Shown piece by piece: positions 18,442 to 28,401 of a DNA stretch of 64,000 nt. Origin of the DNA: Oenococcus sicerae (GTDB lineage Bacteria > Bacillota > Bacilli > Lactobacillales > Lactobacillaceae); the NCBI RefSeq assembly GCF_004102045.2, contig NZ_CP029684.2:372001-436000 (forward strand). Direction: 5' to 3'. The translations under genes and the position numbers were made by a program. Within the stretch, counting starts at the first letter, position 1, and every line of letters starts with the position of its first letter. The notes beneath the pieces were generated by a model. It ran no database searches and was not told the origin of the DNA. It worked only from the letters and a program-made list of their open reading frames with translations.

Positions 18442-18669
18442 TTAAGCACAATCATAGCTTGGCTTTTCGCCTTGATAAACACTCACGATTTTGCCATCCG
18501 GCTGCACCGTTATTTCATCGTACTCGTTAAACAGCTCTTCATAGTCGGAATTAACGGATAAGTCTTGTAGTTCCAAGTGGTTTGCTGTTTCTCCAGCCAC
18601 AATTAAATTACCAGTTTCTGTTTTTGACAACAGATCTTTTTCATCAAAAATGCCATACTTCTGCATCAT
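18442..18669 (-). CDS. Hypothetical small acidic protein
   Basis: A 75-residue acidic, soluble protein with no membrane segment and one C-terminal cysteine. I chose the ATG at 18669, which follows GAGGAGG at about 7 nt; starting earlier would translate the ribosome-binding site. A strong terminator follows it. I do not recognise the family. The strong translation signal supports a real gene. Confidence 0.65.
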   Translation of the reverse strand: MMQKYGIFDEKDLLSKTETGNLIVAGETANHLELQDLSVNSDYEELFNEYDEITVQPDGKIVSVYQGEKPSYDCA

Positions 18670-18713
18670 ATCGAAATACCTCCTCATTGGCAAAAAACGT
18701 TCTTCTCATTTTA

Positions 18714-19517
18714 TTAAGACAGACGTTCTTCTTTAATATAGTCGATCGGCAACCATTCTAACACCTTTTCGATATTTTTATTCCAGTAATACCATTCGTG
18801 CCGGCCATGATCCGTGTTGTATGTCACTTCATATCCCAGTTTTTTAAATTCTGGAATTGTGATTTCATTCGTCAGATATAGCGGATCCTCTTTACCGATC
18901 CAAGCAAATAATTTAGGCAGGGTTTGTTTACCAGCTGCCTGTTTTTCAGCCAAGGCGACTAAATCATTGTTCGAGCCCTTAAATTTATCCAAATCACCAA
19001 AGATACCCTCCCAGTAATTTCTCGGCGCCGTTGCTAGAACTTGCGGCAAAGTAAAGTCTTGCAGCATAGCACCTGATAAGGAGGCTGCATAAGAAAAGTA
19101 GTCAGTGGCCATCGCGACTTTCAAAGCACCGTAACCACCCATGGACAGACCAGCGACAAAATGTTTTTCTCGTTTTTTGGAAATCTGAGGAAACATCGTC
19201 GCAATTGTAGCAAACAGCTCACTCGTCAAAGCATCAAAATAATGGCCCCCATAAGTCGTATTCGTATACCAGGCTAAATCTGTATTCGGCATCACGACAG
19301 CCAAATTGCTTCTCTGGACTAAGCGTTCTATATTCGTGCGGCGCGGCCAAGCTGACTGATCATCACCCATGCCATGCAGTAGATACAAAACTGGTATATC
19401 AGTCATATCGGCAGCTGTACGATTCGGATTATGATTATCCAGTTCGGGCAGAATCACGTTCATCGAACTGCCCTTGCCCAAAGCCTTTGAATAATAGTTA
19501 ATTTGCAAAAATGCCAT
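18714..19517 (-). CDS. Alpha/beta-hydrolase esterase (EstA / tributyrin esterase type)
   Basis: A 267-residue cytoplasmic serine esterase of the esterase D family. The nucleophile elbow is GLSMGGYG, the oxyanion region YLLHGMGDDQSAW precedes it, and the catalytic histidine is likely in TDHGRHEWYYW. In lactic acid bacteria this family hydrolyses short-chain esters and can affect flavour; substrate here is inferred. It is 8 nt downstream of the HAD phosphatase. Confidence 0.87.
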   Translation of the reverse strand: MAFLQINYYSKALGKGSSMNVILPELDNHNPNRTAADMTDIPVLYLLHGMGDDQSAWPRRTNIERLVQRSNLAVVMPNTDLAWYTNTTYGGHYFDALTSELFATIATMFPQISKKREKHFVAGLSMGGYGALKVAMATDYFSYAASLSGAMLQDFTLPQVLATAPRNYWEGIFGDLDKFKGSNNDLVALAEKQAAGKQTLPKLFAWIGKEDPLYLTNEITIPEFKKLGYEVTYNTDHGRHEWYYWNKNIEKVLEWLPIDYIKEERLS

Positions 19518-19525
19518 TTTTTCTC

Positions 19526-20389
19526 CTAGTTATGTTCCTCGATCAAATCTAAGATCGTGTTCAAAACACCATCATGATTGTTGTCTGAATCAGCATACTG
19601 CGATGGTTTAAAATATGCTTTTAATTCATCCTGTGCATTCGGCATCACATACGGACGACCGACATATTGCAGCATTTCCAGGTCATTTAAGCCGTCACCG
19701 AAGGCAGCCATTTGTCTTCGATCAACGGCGAATTCCTTGGCCAGCATCTTTAAACCGCTGGCTTTATCAGCTTCTTCATTGACAATATCAATCGCACCAA
19801 AACCAGAAGTTGGCGTCCTCAGACCCGACAAAAGCGGATCATGTTTCAGTGAATTAAGAAAATGCTGGCCACTGTCCTTTGCCCACGAGAGCGAAATTTT
19901 GTCAATCGGAATCGAAATTTCATCAGCATCGTCTATCGCCGACCAGCTTGGGAAAAAATCATCGATCGTGCCGGCGAAAAAAATCTGCGTATCCGGTTGA
20001 CGCACTGATTGCTGCCACTTCGGTGCAAAAGCCGATTCCTTGCCTGCGAAAACAGCTAAGGTCGGTTGCGGATCCAATCGAGGCAACAAGTCAAAAATTC
20101 GATTTACTTTGATCGGATCAATCACTGATTGATAAAGCGGGCGGGCACCTTCTTGAATAAAGGCACCATTTTCTGCCACCATCGAGATCACCTGCCCCTT
20201 GGGATCAAAAGGCAAGAACATTCTTTGAATTCGGCTGACTTGGTTGCCAGTCGCCAGCACAAATTTTTTATTTTGCCGACGCAGGATATTGATCACTTGA
20301 GCGAATTTTTTTTGATTAAAGGAATTCGCGCCATCCAGCAAAGTGCCATCCATATCAGCAGCAAACAATTTAATATCGCTGTCTATCAT
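19526..20389 (-). CDS. Cof-type HAD-superfamily phosphatase
   Basis: A 287-residue haloacid dehalogenase-like sugar-phosphate or nucleotide phosphatase. The nucleophile motif is [10 protein letters not shown], the C-terminal metal motif [10 protein letters not shown], and a cap domain lies between them (type IIB). It overlaps the end of cysS by 4 bp, so translation is coupled to cysS. Substrate unknown. Confidence 0.88.
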   Translation of the reverse strand: MIDSDIKLFAADMDGTLLDGANSFNQKKFAQVINILRRQNKKFVLATGNQVSRIQRMFLPFDPKGQVISMVAENGAFIQEGARPLYQSVIDPIKVNRIFDLLPRLDPQPTLAVFAGKESAFAPKWQQSVRQPDTQIFFAGTIDDFFPSWSAIDDADEISIPIDKISLSWAKDSGQHFLNSLKHDPLLSGLRTPTSGFGAIDIVNEEADKASGLKMLAKEFAVDRRQMAAFGDGLNDLEMLQYVGRPYVMPNAQDELKAYFKPSQYADSDNNHDGVLNTILDLIEEHN

Positions 20390-21786
20390 ATTTTGTGCAC
20401 CTGCTGGCCATTGCTATCATCTCGCACTTCATAACCTGATTCAGCGATCTGATCACGCAGTTCATCGGACTGCGACCAATCTTTATTGGCACGAGCCGTT
20501 TTTCTTTGTGCCAATAAGTCTTGAATTTTTTTCGGCAGAATAGTGTCATTTCCCAAACCAGAAATACCAAGCACGGACATGAGCTGCGAAAGTTGTTTCA
20601 AAATATTAGCGGCTGTCTGATCTTTGATATCGGCTGAATCAACATAAGAATTCGTCAATTTAACTAAATCAAAAATAGCAGCTAGAGCATTAGCAACATT
20701 AAAATCATCGTCCATAGCCGTTATAAAATCAGCAACTGATTTTGACAGTTTCTTTTCGATCACAGAATCTTTGCCAGCTGTTTTATCAGCTTTTTGCAAA
20801 CGCCGATAAGCTGTCCGAATACGGTCTAACTCAACACGGGAACGCGCTAATTCAGCCGTTGAATAATTGATCGGACGCCGATAATGAGTCGCGGCCATCA
20901 GGTAACGGATCGTCATCGGATCATCGTAGGAATTTAACAGATCACGGACGGTCGTAAAGTTGCCTAAGGACTTGCTCATTTTTTCATCATTGACGTTGAC
21001 AAAACCATTATGCAGCCAATAATGCACAAATTGTTTGCCTGTATGTGCTTCAGACTGAGCAATTTCGTCTGTATGGTGTGGGAAAACTAAATCAATGCCA
21101 CCACCGTGAATATCGATCGTGTCAGCTAAATACTTGGTAGACATGACAGAACACTCAATATGCCAGCCTGGACGGCCTTGACCCCAAGGTGAATCCCACT
21201 TGATCACAGAACGCGGTTCATTTTTCCAAAGGGCAAAATCCAATGGATCCTCTTTTAATTCCAGCGCGTGTTCGTCTAAACGCCCCGAAGCGCCGACCTC
21301 TAGATCATCAATTGCTTCATGCGCCAGCAAACCATAATCTTTGGACTTGCGAACACGAAAATAGACATCCCCATGCGATTCATAGGCATAACCTTTATCA
21401 ACTAAATCACTGATAAAAGCAATAATATCGGGAATCACATCCGTGGCCTTAGTCCGCGTCGTAGCCGGCAAAATATTCAAAGGCAGGGTATCATCGTAAA
21501 AAGCCTTGATATATTTCTCAGCAATTTCCTGCTCGCTAACAGCTTCTTCTTGAGCACGATTGATGATTTTATCATCGACATCTGTAAAATTTGAAACAAA
21601 ATTCACGTCATAACCACGGTAAGTTAAATAACGCCGGATCGTATCAAAGGCGATCGAGCTGCGAGCATTGCCAATATGGATGTAGTTGTAAACAGTCGGA
21701 CCGCAGACGTACATCATGACTTTTCCTGGGTTGATCGGCACAAATTCTTCTTTTTTCAGACTAACCGTATTGAAAACTTTCAGCAT
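20386..21786 (-). CDS. cysS: Cysteinyl-tRNA synthetase
   Basis: Charges tRNA-Cys. The 466-residue class I synthetase has the zinc-binding Cys28 in CGPTVYN, the HIGN signature at residues 37-40, a second zinc ligand in HIECSVMS and the KMSKS loop (EKMSKSLGN). The 44-nt gap to the upstream gene has no T-box leader that I can see. It begins an operon with the HAD phosphatase and esterase. Confidence 0.96.
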   Translation of the reverse strand: MLKVFNTVSLKKEEFVPINPGKVMMYVCGPTVYNYIHIGNARSSIAFDTIRRYLTYRGYDVNFVSNFTDVDDKIINRAQEEAVSEQEIAEKYIKAFYDDTLPLNILPATTRTKATDVIPDIIAFISDLVDKGYAYESHGDVYFRVRKSKDYGLLAHEAIDDLEVGASGRLDEHALELKEDPLDFALWKNEPRSVIKWDSPWGQGRPGWHIECSVMSTKYLADTIDIHGGGIDLVFPHHTDEIAQSEAHTGKQFVHYWLHNGFVNVNDEKMSKSLGNFTTVRDLLNSYDDPMTIRYLMAATHYRRPINYSTAELARSRVELDRIRTAYRRLQKADKTAGKDSVIEKKLSKSVADFITAMDDDFNVANALAAIFDLVKLTNSYVDSADIKDQTAANILKQLSQLMSVLGISGLGNDTILPKKIQDLLAQRKTARANKDWSQSDELRDQIAESGYEVRDDSNGQQVHKI

Positions 21787-21830
21787 AATTCTATTTTACC
21801 TATAGTTAGCAGTTCGATATGAAATAGTTT

Positions 21831-23192
21831 TTAATTTTTGGCATAGGCACTTTTAATTTCTTTCTCATTTAAAACAAACACAGAAATTAACACACTGATA
21901 GCATTAGTTCCGGCAAAAATAAAGAAAACCACAGATGTGCCAAAGGCGGCTATCATTATTGGGAAGATGAGACTAATCGTGAAATTCGTTAACCAAGTCG
22001 TAGCTGTCGCGATCGACATAAAACGTGCTTTTACCGCTCCAGGAAACATTTCCGACATAATCAACCAAGTGACAGGGCTAACAATACCTTGATGACTAGC
22101 TAAGAATAACGCTAAGAAAAGGAGAACCAAAATATTTTTGAGAAGCTGTGAAAACAGACTTAGATTCAGTACCCAGGCCAATAAAATCAAGAAAAAAATG
22201 TTGCCCAGCAGTCCGATCAAAAGCATGCGGTGCGTATTGTAGCGTGCTATCAGTCTTGTGCCAAAAATACTAGCTATTACAGAAACCAGTCCGATCAAGA
22301 CATTCGCATATAAAGATCCGCCTTGGCCCATGCCGACTTTTTCCAATAAAATCGTGCCATAATACATGACCGTATTGACGCCAGATATTTGTTGAATCAA
22401 AGCAACTAAGACACCGGCAATTAATAAATAAAGCAAGCTCGGACTTTTAACAACTTCTCGCCAAGAAAGACTGGTCTCGCTGTTAGTGTTATTGGCTGAA
22501 TCTTTGTCAATGCTACTAATGCTGCTATTTTTAAAACCTAACCTGGCGAAAAGTTTACCTGCCTTTTTAAATTGTTTTTTTAATACAAGCCAGCGCGGGC
22601 TGCCACCAATATGAAAAGAATTAACCCAAAGAACGATTGCTGGAATACTGGCTGAAACGACCATAATACGCCATATTGGTGACCAACTGCCCCAAACATT
22701 GCCTAAAATAGCGTTGACCGAAAAGGCAGTTAATTGCCCCAAAACAATAAAAATCGCATTTTTATTAACGTTATCAGTTCTAACAGGGGCTGGTGATATC
22801 TCAGAAAGATACATCGGTGACAGGCTTGATGCCGCGCCAACGGCAATACCTAAAACGAAACGAAAGGCGGCCATAAACAGAAAGTTCATCGCTAAAGCGC
22901 ATAGGATCGTTGAGATGGTAAACAAGGCAGCGATCCAGCGCAGTGTTTTCTTTCTGCCAAATTTATCAGCGATCCTGCCACATCCCAGTGCTCCTAAACA
23001 AGCACCTAAAACAAGCGAACTGGAAACAACTCCCTGCAGACCGGCCGACAGATTCAACTGATCCGGCTTGCTCATAAAAGCTAAAGCGCCATTGATGACA
23101 CCTGTATCATAGCCGAAGAGAAAGCCTCCTAAGGAAATGACATAAGTACTGTACTTTAAAAAACTGTTGTTTATTTTCGACTCTTTTTTCAC
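21831..23192 (-). CDS. MFS sugar porter (xylose/arabinose:H+ symporter type)
   Basis: A 453-residue, 12-helix transporter of the sugar porter family. Signatures include the GRKKTL loop after helix 2, SPMYLSEISPAPVR after helix 4 and the QQISGVN motif in the second half that contacts sugar in XylE. The central loop is shorter than in some homologues. Sequence suggests a pentose or hexose substrate but does not fix which. An AAAGGAG lies 8 nt before the GTG start. The 160 nt between it and the FemX-like gene hold short inverted repeats but no named element. Confidence 0.87.
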   Translation of the reverse strand: MKKESKINNSFLKYSTYVISLGGFLFGYDTGVINGALAFMSKPDQLNLSAGLQGVVSSSLVLGACLGALGCGRIADKFGRKKTLRWIAALFTISTILCALAMNFLFMAAFRFVLGIAVGAASSLSPMYLSEISPAPVRTDNVNKNAIFIVLGQLTAFSVNAILGNVWGSWSPIWRIMVVSASIPAIVLWVNSFHIGGSPRWLVLKKQFKKAGKLFARLGFKNSSISSIDKDSANNTNSETSLSWREVVKSPSLLYLLIAGVLVALIQQISGVNTVMYYGTILLEKVGMGQGGSLYANVLIGLVSVIASIFGTRLIARYNTHRMLLIGLLGNIFFLILLAWVLNLSLFSQLLKNILVLLFLALFLASHQGIVSPVTWLIMSEMFPGAVKARFMSIATATTWLTNFTISLIFPIMIAAFGTSVVFFIFAGTNAISVLISVFVLNEKEIKSAYAKN

Positions 23193-23354
23193 GCTATGCT
23201 CCTTTCTAGAATAAGGATTCTAAAATCAAGGACTAAAAAGATGTTCTTTGTCCAAAATAGCACAGCAACAATACAAGTGCATTTCGAGATTTTTGATATC
23301 AGCTGTTAAGAGATCAAATTAAAACAGCACCAATTGACGCATATAATGGGTCGT

Positions 23355-24599
23355 TTATCTACGGATAATTTTCCTAAACTGCTGCAACAAGCGATAACGA
23401 ATTTTACTGATCGGCAATATAAAGGTACCTATATTACGTGTCACGTAGCCATTAAATCCCTTCTTGAATTCGTACACACCATCTTTGCGGGAATTGTCGC
23501 CAGAAACACCGTAAAAATTATAAACTGGTATTTTTTGAGATTGCGCAAATTTCAACATTTCATATTGAATACGATAAGGACCATAGAAATTTTTGAACTC
23601 AACATTCGTATAACTGAACATGTAAGACACTTCTTGCGGTTGAATAAAAAATAGCGCACCAGCTAGGTTTATCTTATTGCCGTAAAGTCCAATAAAAGTC
23701 TCTGCTTGATCAATTCTTTTTTGATATTGCCGAATACGATCCTCTAGTTCATTCACCTGTCTATGCTTGCTGGAAGTGCTTTTCTTGGAATTAGCTGCAG
23801 CCAACTGATCGATTTCTTCAGTTAATAACTGAATAGTTGCTTGAAAATGTTTGACGTAAGCTGGTAATTCGGTTTCCGCTATGACAAACCGTGCTTGTTT
23901 GCCAAATGTTTTGTAAACATTTTGATAATAGACTAGCGATTTATCTTGAAAACCTAATCTCGCTGCTGTTTGGCTGGTATTTTCATGGAAAACAGCTAGT
24001 TCATCATAAGTGATGGTACGCGTTTTAATAGCAAATTCGAAAGTTTTTCTGATAGAATACTGAGTCGCTTTACTAAAGCTCTGAAAAAGCGTCTCTACGT
24101 TAAATCCGGCAAGGTCTTTATGATATTCATAATTCGGGCTAAGTGAACTGTAACCAATTTGATCCAAAGAATCATATATGAAACCTTGTTTTTCATAAGT
24201 ACTCACATACTTAGAAAAATCAAAACTACTAATATGACCCGCATTATCGATCCGCTGAATCGTCTCATTTGGGACGATCCGTAAATAATAAGCGTGCAAT
24301 TTTTTTAAGTAGCTGCGCAGCTCGGAAAGAAAAAAAGCGATTATCGTATCCTGATCAGCAAAATTCGGATCAACTAGCGGACCAGCCATAATTTCGTAAA
24401 CGCCGCCAAATCGGCTATCTATTTTTCTAATTAATGCTCCCAATAGAATTTTGTCATTTTCAATTACGCCGAAAAATCCAGAAGTCTGTCTGCTTTTATC
24501 GAAATAAGCTTTTTGGTAAATGCTCTGATAAAAGGAACCTTTCGGGTTCTGTTGTTCAAATCTATGATATTCATCCTTGTCTAAAATAACGAATCTCAT
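23355..24599 (-). CDS. FemAB/MurM-type peptidoglycan bridge aminoacyltransferase
   Basis: A 414-residue enzyme of the family that adds amino acids from aminoacyl-tRNA to the peptidoglycan stem lysine to build the interpeptide bridge. It consists of two GNAT-like lobes with a helical arm (about residues 250-305, heptad-like, rich in E, K, Q) inserted in the second, as in FemA/FemX. The C-terminal KKGFNGYVTRNIGTFILPIS segment is typical. Oenococcus and relatives have Ala/Ser-containing bridges, so alanine or serine transfer is likely, but this is inference. Confidence 0.85.
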   Translation of the reverse strand: MRFVILDKDEYHRFEQQNPKGSFYQSIYQKAYFDKSRQTSGFFGVIENDKILLGALIRKIDSRFGGVYEIMAGPLVDPNFADQDTIIAFFLSELRSYLKKLHAYYLRIVPNETIQRIDNAGHISSFDFSKYVSTYEKQGFIYDSLDQIGYSSLSPNYEYHKDLAGFNVETLFQSFSKATQYSIRKTFEFAIKTRTITYDELAVFHENTSQTAARLGFQDKSLVYYQNVYKTFGKQARFVIAETELPAYVKHFQATIQLLTEEIDQLAAANSKKSTSSKHRQVNELEDRIRQYQKRIDQAETFIGLYGNKINLAGALFFIQPQEVSYMFSYTNVEFKNFYGPYRIQYEMLKFAQSQKIPVYNFYGVSGDNSRKDGVYEFKKGFNGYVTRNIGTFILPISKIRYRLLQQFRKIIRR

Positions 24600-24758
24600 A
24601 AGTTAATTATGCATGATTCCACACGAACGATGTAAGCGGTGACTTTTTTTAAAAATATTGATTCGATTAGCCACCAAGCCATTGTAAAATCATCCTATAA
24701 ATCAGCGGTTTTGCCAAACAAGCAGTCGGGAAAAGTTCTCAGCTTCTGGTATTGGAAC

Positions 24759-24820
24759 TTGACAATGGTTGTTGTTTTAAATATAGTTAACTAAAGTAAT
24801 TAACTTCGTTAACTATATTT
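24759..24820 (+). promoter_or_regulatory. Promoter and palindromic operator of the marR-CDF operon
   Basis: A TTGACA (24759-24764) and TATAGT (24782-24787) pair with exact 17-bp spacing forms a strong promoter. Overlapping its -10 is a perfect inverted repeat of 13-bp arms (24779-24791 and 24808-24820, core GTTAAC ... GTTAAC) around a 16-bp centre. The placement over -10 and start site predicts repression by the MarR protein encoded just downstream. Confidence 0.8.
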
Positions 24821-24836
24821 AGGAGGAAGATCGACA

Positions 24837-25283
24837 ATGAAATCAATCAGCCAACTTTTTTCAGAACTATATGATCAAGTTTTGCTAAATTATCAAAATG
24901 ATACTAATAGAAGCGATAGATTCCCAGATCTTAGTGCTAACGATGAATATTATCTAAACCTGTTATTCGAATTGGAAGACCCCACCCTGACCAGTTTCGC
25001 TAATAAAGCAAAGATATCCAAACCGGCCGCAACGAGAATTATTCATCGTTTTATCAAAGCTCATTATTTAACAAAACATGCTTCATCATTGGATAAACGA
25101 AGTTTTAACTTAACGCTGACTGATGAAATGAAAAAACATTGTCAGCAAAACGATCGATTATTCGACAAAGTTTTTCTCGATGCCATCACCCCTCTGTCGC
25201 ACAAAGAACAGGAACAATTAGCTTATCTCATGAATAAAATTGATCAAAATTCGGGATTATCGCATGCAGCAAAAAGCGATTGA
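24837..25283 (+). CDS. MarR-family transcriptional regulator
   Basis: A 148-residue winged-helix regulator. The helix-turn-helix can be read in LTSFANKAKISKPAATRIIHRFI, followed by the wing HASSLDKRSFNLTLTDEM. GGAGGAAG precedes ATG with good spacing. The protein overlaps the downstream transporter gene, and a strong palindrome overlaps its own promoter, so it most likely autorepresses and controls the transporter in response to a ligand, possibly a metal. Confidence 0.9.
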   Translation: MKSISQLFSELYDQVLLNYQNDTNRSDRFPDLSANDEYYLNLLFELEDPTLTSFANKAKISKPAATRIIHRFIKAHYLTKHASSLDKRSFNLTLTDEMKKHCQQNDRLFDKVFLDAITPLSHKEQEQLAYLMNKIDQNSGLSHAAKSD

Positions 25284-26169
25284 ACAGCATACTTTAATGG
25301 CTGGCATTTTAGCTAACCTGTTTATGGGCGCTGCTGGCATGGCAGCCTACTATACCAGTCAGATCGAAGCTTTATTTGTTGACGCCTACTTTACGGTCAT
25401 CAGCTTGGTCTCAGGTCTTGTTGCGATTTCTATTTCAAAATTGAGCACAAAAGTCAGCAAACGATTTCCAAATGGCCTCTTCATCCTAGAACCAATTTTC
25501 TCATTGGTCCAGTCCTTATTAACGATCGTGCTGCTTGTTTCGGCTTTGGCCACAGTCAGTTGGAACGCCTACAAGTATTTCGCCTATGGACAAGGCAAAA
25601 TCATGGATGTTGGGCCGATTATCCCCTATGAAATCATCATGCTGCTGTTGTCTTTTAGCCTATCTGCCTACTATAATCAGCAAAATAAAAAAATTAACGA
25701 AAGTAGCACGATGCTTTTGGCCGAAACGAAAGGGACCTTGATCGATGGTATTATGTCAACCGGAATCGCTTTGGCTGCCCTGACGATTCTTTTCATAAAC
25801 AAAGAGTCGATTTTCAATTTTTTACGTTACACTGGCGATTTCTTTATTACCTTTTCACTGGTACTGCTGACGATCAGAATGCCGCTGCAAATTATCAAAA
25901 GAACTTTTATTGAGATCAGCGGCGGCACGATTTCTAATCGGCATATTCAAAAGATCATTGAAAACTGTCTGCACAAACACTTGCATGGCACGCTGGCGCT
26001 GAGCAAATGTTCGATTTATAAAGTCGGCATGTCTTTACGCGTTGATGTCTTGCTCAATAGCAAATCTGTTTGCATTAACAAAAAAGAATTGTCGGCGGCC
26101 AAAGATATTATTTTAATCGAACTAAAAAAACAGTTTGAGTATATTCATGTGGCCTTTTATCTAGACTAA
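25264..26169 (+). CDS. Cation diffusion facilitator-like transporter
   Basis: A 301-residue membrane protein with about six hydrophobic helices and a C-terminal soluble domain, as in CDF metal/proton antiporters. Helix 2 contains an aspartate (LFVDAYFTVISLV) and helix 5 the LAETKGTLIDGIMS motif that correspond to the metal site in this family, though the usual histidines are missing, so metal preference may differ. I start at ATG 25264 inside the marR 3' end; a start at 25297 is also possible. Confidence 0.78.
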   Translation: MQQKAIEQHTLMAGILANLFMGAAGMAAYYTSQIEALFVDAYFTVISLVSGLVAISISKLSTKVSKRFPNGLFILEPIFSLVQSLLTIVLLVSALATVSWNAYKYFAYGQGKIMDVGPIIPYEIIMLLLSFSLSAYYNQQNKKINESSTMLLAETKGTLIDGIMSTGIALAALTILFINKESIFNFLRYTGDFFITFSLVLLTIRMPLQIIKRTFIEISGGTISNRHIQKIIENCLHKHLHGTLALSKCSIYKVGMSLRVDVLLNSKSVCINKKELSAAKDIILIELKKQFEYIHVAFYLD

Positions 26170-26211
26170 AGGGACTGCAATGCTAATACGAAATAGCAAT
26201 CAAAATCTCAC

Positions 26212-26805
26212 TTACTTATCTAAATAAACAGGCAGCAAAATATCATTAATAAGTATTTGGCACATTTCTTGATCAATTTCTCTTTGTAAAAATACGTTAT
26301 AGCGCAACCACTCAAAAGGCAGCAGCTTAAGTTCGTGTGAAATATTTGGGCGTAAATGTTCCCCACGATCGATCGCACGTTGTAAAACACGATCAATGAG
26401 CCGCAGGTCAATTGCCGAATTCTGATCTATTAAGCGCTGCAAGATTTGTCCAGATTGCCGACCGCTCTCGACAAACATACCTCTAATGAAAGTTTTGCCC
26501 ATGATGTTAATACTTATCAAAAAACGATCTGTCACTTGTAAAAGGTCTTCTTTTAAACTATTACCCGTCAAAATCAAGTCATCCATGCTGCCATTATTAT
26601 CGCGTCGAATTCGATCTTGAACAGCTGCAATAGCCAGTTCGAGCGGTGATTCCCAGCGACGATAAATGACCGATTTGCTCGTCATGGCAGCATCTGCTAC
26701 TTTTTGAAAAGTCAATCCTTCCATACCTTCGAGATCGATAATTTTTTCTGTTGCTCGATAAATAGCATTTGTTAGTTCTACACCGCGGCGACGTGTTTCG
26801 CTCAT
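26212..26805 (-). CDS. TetR-family transcriptional regulator
   Basis: A 197-residue repressor with an N-terminal TetR helix-turn-helix (GLTFQKVADAAMTSKSVIYRRW) and a helical ligand-binding C-terminal domain. It is divergent from a DHA2 drug pump, and two matching inverted repeats lie between them, so it probably represses the pump and itself until a drug binds. GGAGCG upstream of ATG acts as ribosome-binding site. Confidence 0.92.
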   Translation of the reverse strand: MSETRRRGVELTNAIYRATEKIIDLEGMEGLTFQKVADAAMTSKSVIYRRWESPLELAIAAVQDRIRRDNNGSMDDLILTGNSLKEDLLQVTDRFLISINIMGKTFIRGMFVESGRQSGQILQRLIDQNSAIDLRLIDRVLQRAIDRGEHLRPNISHELKLLPFEWLRYNVFLQREIDQEMCQILINDILLPVYLDK

Positions 26806-26821
26806 AAAATGCGCTCCTTTA

Positions 26822-26909
26822 AATAAGATACGTTAAGTTTCTTATTGACATTCTTTTTCTAAAGAGTAATATAACACTCGTGATATAAGAAACTATTAGT
26901 ATCTTATTT
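26822..26909. promoter_or_regulatory. Twin TetR operators and pump promoter
   Basis: Two near-identical operators, each an inverted repeat of about 10 bp around 5 nt, lie at 26822-26846 (AATAAGATAC-N5-GTTTCTTATT) and 26884-26908 (ATAAGAAAC-N5-GTATCTTAT). The two sites are themselves mirror images of each other. Between them sits a promoter for the pump, TTGACA at 26845-26850 and TAATAT at 26867-26872 (16-bp spacer), so binding would block both the -35 and the early transcribed region. Confidence 0.85.
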
Positions 26910-26925
26910 AAAGGAGTGTATAAAA

Positions 26926-28401
26926 ATGAAAAAACAAGGGTCACTTGTTTCTAAAGACTTGATGACAGTAGCTTGGGTCCTAGTACTAGGGGCAATGGCA
27001 CCGTTATTAGATTCGACGATGGTCAACATTGCTATCCATAGTCTGGTTAAAGATTTAAATAGCAACGTCGCAATTGTTCAATGGACAATTACGGGCTATG
27101 TTTTGGCAACAGGAATCGCAGTCCCTTTCTCTAGCTGGCTGTTAAACAAATTTGATGGTAAAAATGTATTTTTAGCTGGTGAAATGCTATTTGCAATCGG
27201 CTCCATTTTATCTGCACTTTCACCTAATATTAATTTTTTAATCGCGGCTCGACTATTGCAGGGCTTTGCTGGTGGCCTCATCATGCCGCTGCTGACAACC
27301 TTATTAGTCCAATCAACTGGTCCAGAGATAATGGGCAGAATGATGGCTACAGTTGGCTTGCCAATTATTCTAGGTCCTTTGATCGGTCCTGTGATCGGCG
27401 GTATTATCGTTAAATACTTATCTTGGCAATGGATTTTTTGGATCAATGTCCCTATCGCAATCATGGCTATTCTGCTGATTATCTGGAAAATGCCGAACTA
27501 TCCAGCCCAAAATAAAAAAGCCAGAATGGACTTTATTGGTATCACATTGCTGGCTGCTGCCAGTACTACGATGATTTACGGTATCGTAAAAGCTTCAAAA
27601 GACGCTAGTTTCACTAATCGTACAACGCTGTTTTGCCTTGGGATTGGCTTTATCCTTATGCTGTTATATATTGTCTGGTCTTACTTCTATCAGGATAAAG
27701 CTGTACTCCCTTTGAATTTGTTTAAACATCGTTCATTTAATGGGTCTGTGATCGGCCTGTTTATCGCTGGGACTGTGCTTAATGGTGCCATGCTGATTTT
27801 GCCGCTATTTTTCCAAGATGTTCGCCACATGAGCGTCATGATGGCTGGACTAGCTTTGATTCCACAAGGCGCCGGTATGTTAGTTTCAAGACCTCTGACA
27901 GGAAAATTAACAGATAAAATTGGTGCCAAATATGTTGTCTTAAGCAGTTTACTAGTCACTTTTATTGGAACGTTACCTTTTTATTGGATTGGTCAAAACA
28001 CTGCCTATTGGGTGATCGCTTGTGTCTTATTTATTCGAGGTATAGGTGCTGGTGGTATTTTAATGCCCTTGATGGCTGATTCTTATACCGGGATGACCAG
28101 TTCACAAATTCCGGCGGCTTCCATTGGAGCTCGTATTGTCCAAAATATCGGCAGTGCTTTTGGTTCCGCTTTGATAGCGACTTTAGTGACAATGTATGCG
28201 ACCAATAAAATCAAGCTTTTTAAACAGCAACTGGTCGCTGGAAAATTTCATCTAACACCAGCCCACACTGAATTGTTCGTTAGCCATCATCTAGCCTTAA
28301 TTCATTTACAAGCTTTTCAGCAAGGTTTTCTAATTACTTCAATAGCCGCGCTGATCATCATTTTCCCAACGCTTCTGTTAACTAATAAAATCAAAAAATA
28401 A
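26926..28401 (+). CDS. DHA2-family multidrug MFS efflux pump
   Basis: A 491-residue, 14-helix drug:H+ antiporter of the EmrB/QacA type. Motif D1 is seen in PLLDSTMVNIAI near the first helix, and the motif C region reads LGPLIGPVIGGI. AAAGGAGTG precedes ATG. It is divergent from the TetR gene with paired operators, the classic drug-inducible arrangement. A second DHA2-like pump fragment occurs at the left edge of the window. Substrates cannot be inferred. Confidence 0.92.
   Translation: MKKQGSLVSKDLMTVAWVLVLGAMAPLLDSTMVNIAIHSLVKDLNSNVAIVQWTITGYVLATGIAVPFSSWLLNKFDGKNVFLAGEMLFAIGSILSALSPNINFLIAARLLQGFAGGLIMPLLTTLLVQSTGPEIMGRMMATVGLPIILGPLIGPVIGGIIVKYLSWQWIFWINVPIAIMAILLIIWKMPNYPAQNKKARMDFIGITLLAAASTTMIYGIVKASKDASFTNRTTLFCLGIGFILMLLYIVWSYFYQDKAVLPLNLFKHRSFNGSVIGLFIAGTVLNGAMLILPLFFQDVRHMSVMMAGLALIPQGAGMLVSRPLTGKLTDKIGAKYVVLSSLLVTFIGTLPFYWIGQNTAYWVIACVLFIRGIGAGGILMPLMADSYTGMTSSQIPAASIGARIVQNIGSAFGSALIATLVTMYATNKIKLFKQQLVAGKFHLTPAHTELFVSHHLALIHLQAFQQGFLITSIAALIIIFPTLLLTNKIKK

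Noticed and set aside
21787-21830. T-box leader before cysS
   Set aside because: The gap to the upstream gene is only 44 nt and has no specifier or T-box sequence.
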